Positions 60,571 through 64,000 of a DNA stretch of 64,000 bases are shown here, one piece after another (within the stretch, counting starts at the first letter, position 1; the number at the start of each line of letters is the position of its first letter). The stretch spans positions 8,629,601 to 8,693,600 of the forward strand of contig CM073322.1 in assembly GCA_037043015.1 (NCBI GenBank). The letters run 5' to 3'. The notes beneath the pieces were generated by a model. The model made no database searches. It saw only the letters and a list, made by a program, of their open reading frames with translations, and was not told the origin of the DNA. Origin of the DNA: Bryum argenteum (Eukaryota; Streptophyta; Bryopsida; Bryales; Bryaceae). The position numbers and the translations under genes are program-made.

Positions 60571-60730
60571 CAGAGCGAGCAATCGCACAGGAAACAGAGC
60601 GAGCAAAGAGCGAGCAATCGTTCACAGGAAACAGAGCGAGCAATCGTTCACAAGAAACAAAGCGAGCAAAGAGCGAGCAATCGTTCACAGGAAAGAGAGC
60701 GAGCAATCGTTCACAAGAAACAAGGCAAGC
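60571..60730. repeat. Minisatellite in the leader/promoter of the intact P450
   Basis: The phrase GAGCGAGCAATCGTTCACA is repeated four times with small changes, alternating with AGCGAGCAAAG spacers, between the TATA motif and the start codon. Copies A (about 30,077) and C (about 53,706) have a single GAGCGAGCAATC unit, so the expansion is specific to copy E. Confidence 0.85.
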
Positions 60731-60750
60731 GGACCATTGGAGCGGAAGCA

Positions 60751-60757
60751 TTTATAT
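60751..60757 (-). promoter_or_regulatory. TATA box of the intact P450
   Basis: Minus-strand ATATAAA about 520 bases above the start codon. TATA-like motifs sit at the matching place in copies A and C, which supports it. It would imply a long 5' leader or an unseen leader intron. Confidence 0.45.
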
Positions 60758-61399
60758 GAGTTTTGAGTGTTTGAGAGGGCACGCCATCAGTTGGTAAGGT
60801 GATTCATCAATGAACATACGGTAAAGATTGCATCTTATCTGACCATATGGGCACTATATCCTCATCACTACAGGTCTTATGAATCTCCTTTCTACAATCT
60901 TCACCTACCTGATTACACATTGATAAGAAATGCGCATGTTGAACTGCTAAACTTGTATAGAGGTGTTATTCCAGGTTGAAAGCACAGGCTTGGATATTAT
61001 ACACAAATGGTTCAACTGCTCAATTGATTCCATTCACGTTGCTTAGAAAAGATGCTTGGATCTTGTATACAAATGGTTATGGCTAAATACGGTTTTGAGA
61101 GGACCTTGATGCATAAAAAATCAATTAAAAGACTGAAAGAGTAGATAGATTTTGGAGTATATTATGTGCATGGAGGACAAACTATATTTGATCTACACTT
61201 AACCTTACCATTCACGTCCATGTTTTTATCATTTTGAGAATGAGAGAATCAACAAAAATGTTAAGAGGAAAGGTTAAGTGGTAAGGCAGAAATGAGGTCA
61301 AAATTAAGGATCATAAGATCAACCGATCGATTCACCACATTCTGATGATATATTACAAAAATGCCAATTAGATGACAACAGTCACCTCCATCTTGATCC

Positions 61400-62967
61400 A
61401 CACAAGGAAAGAAAATATTATACCATTTCAAGAGTTCAGAGAACTACAACAAATTTCAGTGATCACAATTTCACATTTCTATGATGCCAAAAAAGAAAAC
61501 CCTTTCAGTACTTCGTAATGCATGTATGAAGAGAGATTCCAATACGTTGAAGAAATGCTACCGAGACATCATTAAATGAATTCTTGATAATCAAGTGTCT
61601 TGAAACAGAAAGCTACACGAAGGAAATATGGTACATTGTCTTCATCCAAAGAGTTGCCTTCTACAGCAATCCTCCTCCGTGATTGGCGACTGATTGAGAT
61701 CCTCACTAGAGACTCTAGCACACCACTCTGCCGTTGGTGGAAAAAACTCCGTTAGCATGTCCTTACTTCTTCTTTCAATGTCCCTCTAATTGCTACTTTT
61801 TCTCCTGCTCTCGCATCGTGTCGATTGGTAAGTACTGGTTGCTCCTGATTTGTTAACCTTCACCAACAATCTCCTCAATGTTACATTTTCGAATCTCATT
61901 TCCATTCATTTTGAGAATTATTTGAAAAGACATCCAATCAGTATGTGGATGCAGTGAGCAAGATTTTCTTATTCAACTAAGATTAGACGAGAGACATATT
62001 GTAATACATGCATGGTAATAAATTTCTACATCCTTGAGAATAGTCCAATCAGAGCTCACCTCTTTCTTTCTATGCATTGAAGCTTCCTTGTGAAGATCTT
62101 CAGTTAACGTTACAATTCACGTCCATGTCTTATCATTTTCATAATCCGAGAACTCACAAACTCTCGAGTCTGTCGATCACCTTCAGACCAATCCACCTCT
62201 GCATGCAAAGTATTTGAAACAAGCTTTCCCTCAACCTACCATAATCGTCGCTGACTGATCAGCGACAACGATGTGTGGCGAGCAAAATGAGCGATGGATT
62301 CAGCACATTCCAATGATATATCACCATCAAACTGCCGTGCTTATGAGAACATAATCTCAATGTGATCCACACACTCAGGAATACCAGAGGAGTTTCATTT
62401 CAAAAGTTCATAGAACCACAACAAAAATCAGTTTTTCCAATTTTTTCCATTACGCATCCCAAAAGGGAAACAAATTTTCATGTTGTGTGGGTACAGAGGC
62501 TCCAATCTGTCATTAAAATGATACTGAAGACTATCCAAAATTTTGATCTGATGCGTTGGAAAGGGAAAGCTACACCCAAGACTCCCAGTCATCAAAAAGC
62601 GAGTGCACAAAAAACATTGTCGTTCAAACAGTTGCCCAGTACAGCAATCTTTGGGCCCGATCCTTGGCATCGAGATTCTCACATGAGAGCTCAAGCACAC
62701 CACACCCATCTTGACCCAGAAAAGCTCCCCCACCATAATTATCCTTTGCCCATGCAGCGTGATGAGCGTGATGGCTACCTTTCTCCTTCCCTGGCCTCGT
62801 GCCGTGAGGGCCAGTCTGGAATGGTGGGCACTTGATCCTTGATCTCCTCGATGGCATGATTCCGCTGCCCCTCTGCAAAAAATCTCAAGCATGATGTGAA
62901 TGCCATGAGCATGGTTCCTTATGGTCTGTATTCATGCTGAGCGTACATAGGCATTATCCTGTTTCTT
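61400..62967. repeat. P450 unit E upstream block
   Basis: The most complete copy of the upstream block. It includes a conserved segment at about 62,380-62,890 whose minus strand is open for 154 codons (62,428-62,892). The equivalent segments in the other units are broken, and no family was recognised. The array homology ends at about 62,967. Confidence 0.7.
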
Positions 62968-63065
62968 CTCATTATATTATAAAAGAAGTCGAACTATGGG
63001 AAATTGATGAGCAACTTCATATGATGTTGGCTTTTTGTATTAATTTTCTAATTATTGTATTTTAT

Positions 63066-63332
63066 CCCCTAGAGGTCCTTGATACAAAATTGTTTAAATT
63101 ATCAAAATGAACCTTCTTCTACTTCAGGTGCAAAGAAACTCAATCTAAGCATTGATTAGAAGATCCCCGTAGGATCTTGAAGTTAACTTGAGTCACTTGA
63201 CCCTTTTCATAAATGTCAAATTTGAACCGTTAATTTTTCTCCAATTTTGAGATTATAATGGTCAAAGTTGGCTGAATTTTCTCCTTGCGGAAATTCCAAA
63301 AAGCGATTTCCGCTTTCTTGGACCTTTAGGGG
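63066..63332. mobile_element. TTAA-type MITE (267 bp)
   Basis: The ends are CCCCTAGAGGTCCTTG and, inverted, CCCCTAAAGGTCCAAG. TTAA follows on the right (63,333-63,336) and TTAT precedes on the left. The interior is related to 7,910-8,153 in reverse orientation (the ATTATAATGGT and AAAGTTGGCTG phrases). Confidence 0.75.
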
Positions 63333-63336
63333 TTAA

Positions 63337-64000
63337 GGTTGAAGATTGTTTGTAGATAACAATGTATTTGCTTGAAATATCTATTGCTATCTTTGTCAGA
63401 TTGAAAACTCATCACATAATTTGGCCATGTGAACATCTCCATATGTATATTACATAATGTTTGACTATTTTTATATGCTTTTAGCAAAAATATCAATCTA
63501 CTTATTTGATTCCTCTCTTGTGAAACGTTCAATAAATAAATGAATAAGTTCTAAACAAAATTAAGTTTTATTTTGTGCAAAAAAATATCAGAAACTTATG
63601 AAGTTAGGGGTGTAAGCAAGTAAGGTTTTTTCCATCCTCCATCTTAGTACAGATTTGATTTAGAAGTAAGAGGACTTATTTTTAGTTTTTCTATATAGTA
63701 AGAGGACTACACTACTTGAGCTGTGCCTTGCGGACACAAATTGAAAGGTAGGCAAAATTAATATTGTGTCCGTGAATAGATGGACTTTGTTTATTAACCA
63801 TAGATTTGGGGCATTTTGGGGTACTCTATTGTTACACTCAAAAAATTTGTAGTAAATAATATTCTAACATAAGTTGATAGAATGATCAAAGTGTAATTCC
63901 ACAAAGCATGTTGTTTTATTTTTTTTAAGAAAACCATATTCCATAAGTTTCATAAAGTAATGAGTAAGCACTCGGATACATATTACATTTAGATATACAA
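63337..64000. other. AT-rich intergenic DNA, no gene seen
   Basis: Nothing recognisable on either strand. Confidence 0.55.

Larger units (their letters stand above)
26870..62967. repeat. Tandem P450-gene array (about 5-kb unit), invaded by a CACTA element
   Basis: The left edge is marked by TTAGTATGTCATCCACC (about 26,872), which recurs at about 57,662 in the last unit. The right edge is where the shared GGCATTATCCTG phrase stops matching (about 62,967). Units A to E lie approximately at 26,870-47,470, 47,480-50,065, 50,070-55,625, 55,630-57,640 and 57,640-62,967. All P450 copies face the minus strand except one inverted fragment. Without the 15-kb CACTA the array is about 21 kb. Confidence 0.8.

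Noticed and set aside
1-64000. CRISPR arrays, bacterial operons, tRNA genes and viral genes
   Set aside because: None seen. Repeats with spacer-like spacing were absent. The only tRNA-like boxes belong to the SINE.

Overview
This window looks like nuclear DNA of a land plant. Four things point that way: spliced genes with GT-AG introns, a plant CACTA (En/Spm) transposon with TNP2, DUF4218 and DUF4216 domains, a plant-type polycistronic snoRNA cluster with a telo-box promoter, and a plant A-type cytochrome P450. Most of it is AT-rich and full of repeats. The four-exon P450 and the many TTAA-flanked elements would fit a non-flowering land plant, but I cannot name a species.

Layout. (1) Bases 1-26,860 are repeat-dominated, with two real gene loci. 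A small B12D-type mitochondrial protein gene lies at 17,143-17,647 (minus strand, three short exons). A box C/D snoRNA cluster lies at about 22,390-24,160 (minus strand): three U14 copies, three copies of an unassigned family, two copies of a snoRNA whose two guides target neighbouring 25S rRNA sites, and three single snoRNAs. A telo box and a TATA-like motif sit upstream of it. The rest is a family of small transposons that start CCCCTAA and are flanked by TTAA, a tRNA-derived SINE with a 13-bp target duplication, Stowaway-like MITEs, microsatellites and unassigned AT-rich DNA.

(2) Bases 26,870-62,967 are a tandem array of an ancestral unit of about 5 kb: a four-exon P450 on the minus strand plus about 3 kb of upstream DNA. 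Only the last copy (58,004-60,233, 538 aa) reads as intact. The other copies are broken by stops, frameshifts, exon loss, a snap-back palindrome or local inversion.

(3) A 15,081-bp CACTA transposon (30,798-45,878) sits in the upstream DNA of the first P450 copy. It is flanked by a CTA duplication, and paralogous empty sites in the same array confirm its ends. It carries an uninterrupted five-exon TNP2-like transposase (plus strand), a divergent TNPA/Transposase_24-like gene (minus strand) with one in-frame TAG, a motif-dense region between the two, and an F-box-like reading frame near its right end.

How the parts relate: the snoRNAs would guide rRNA processing and 2'-O-methylation, and B12D is a mitochondrial inner-membrane protein. 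The P450 array is a birth-and-death tandem family reduced to one likely working oxidase. The remaining elements are mobile DNA that can be ordered in time by nesting (SINE inside foldback element, CACTA inside P450 array).
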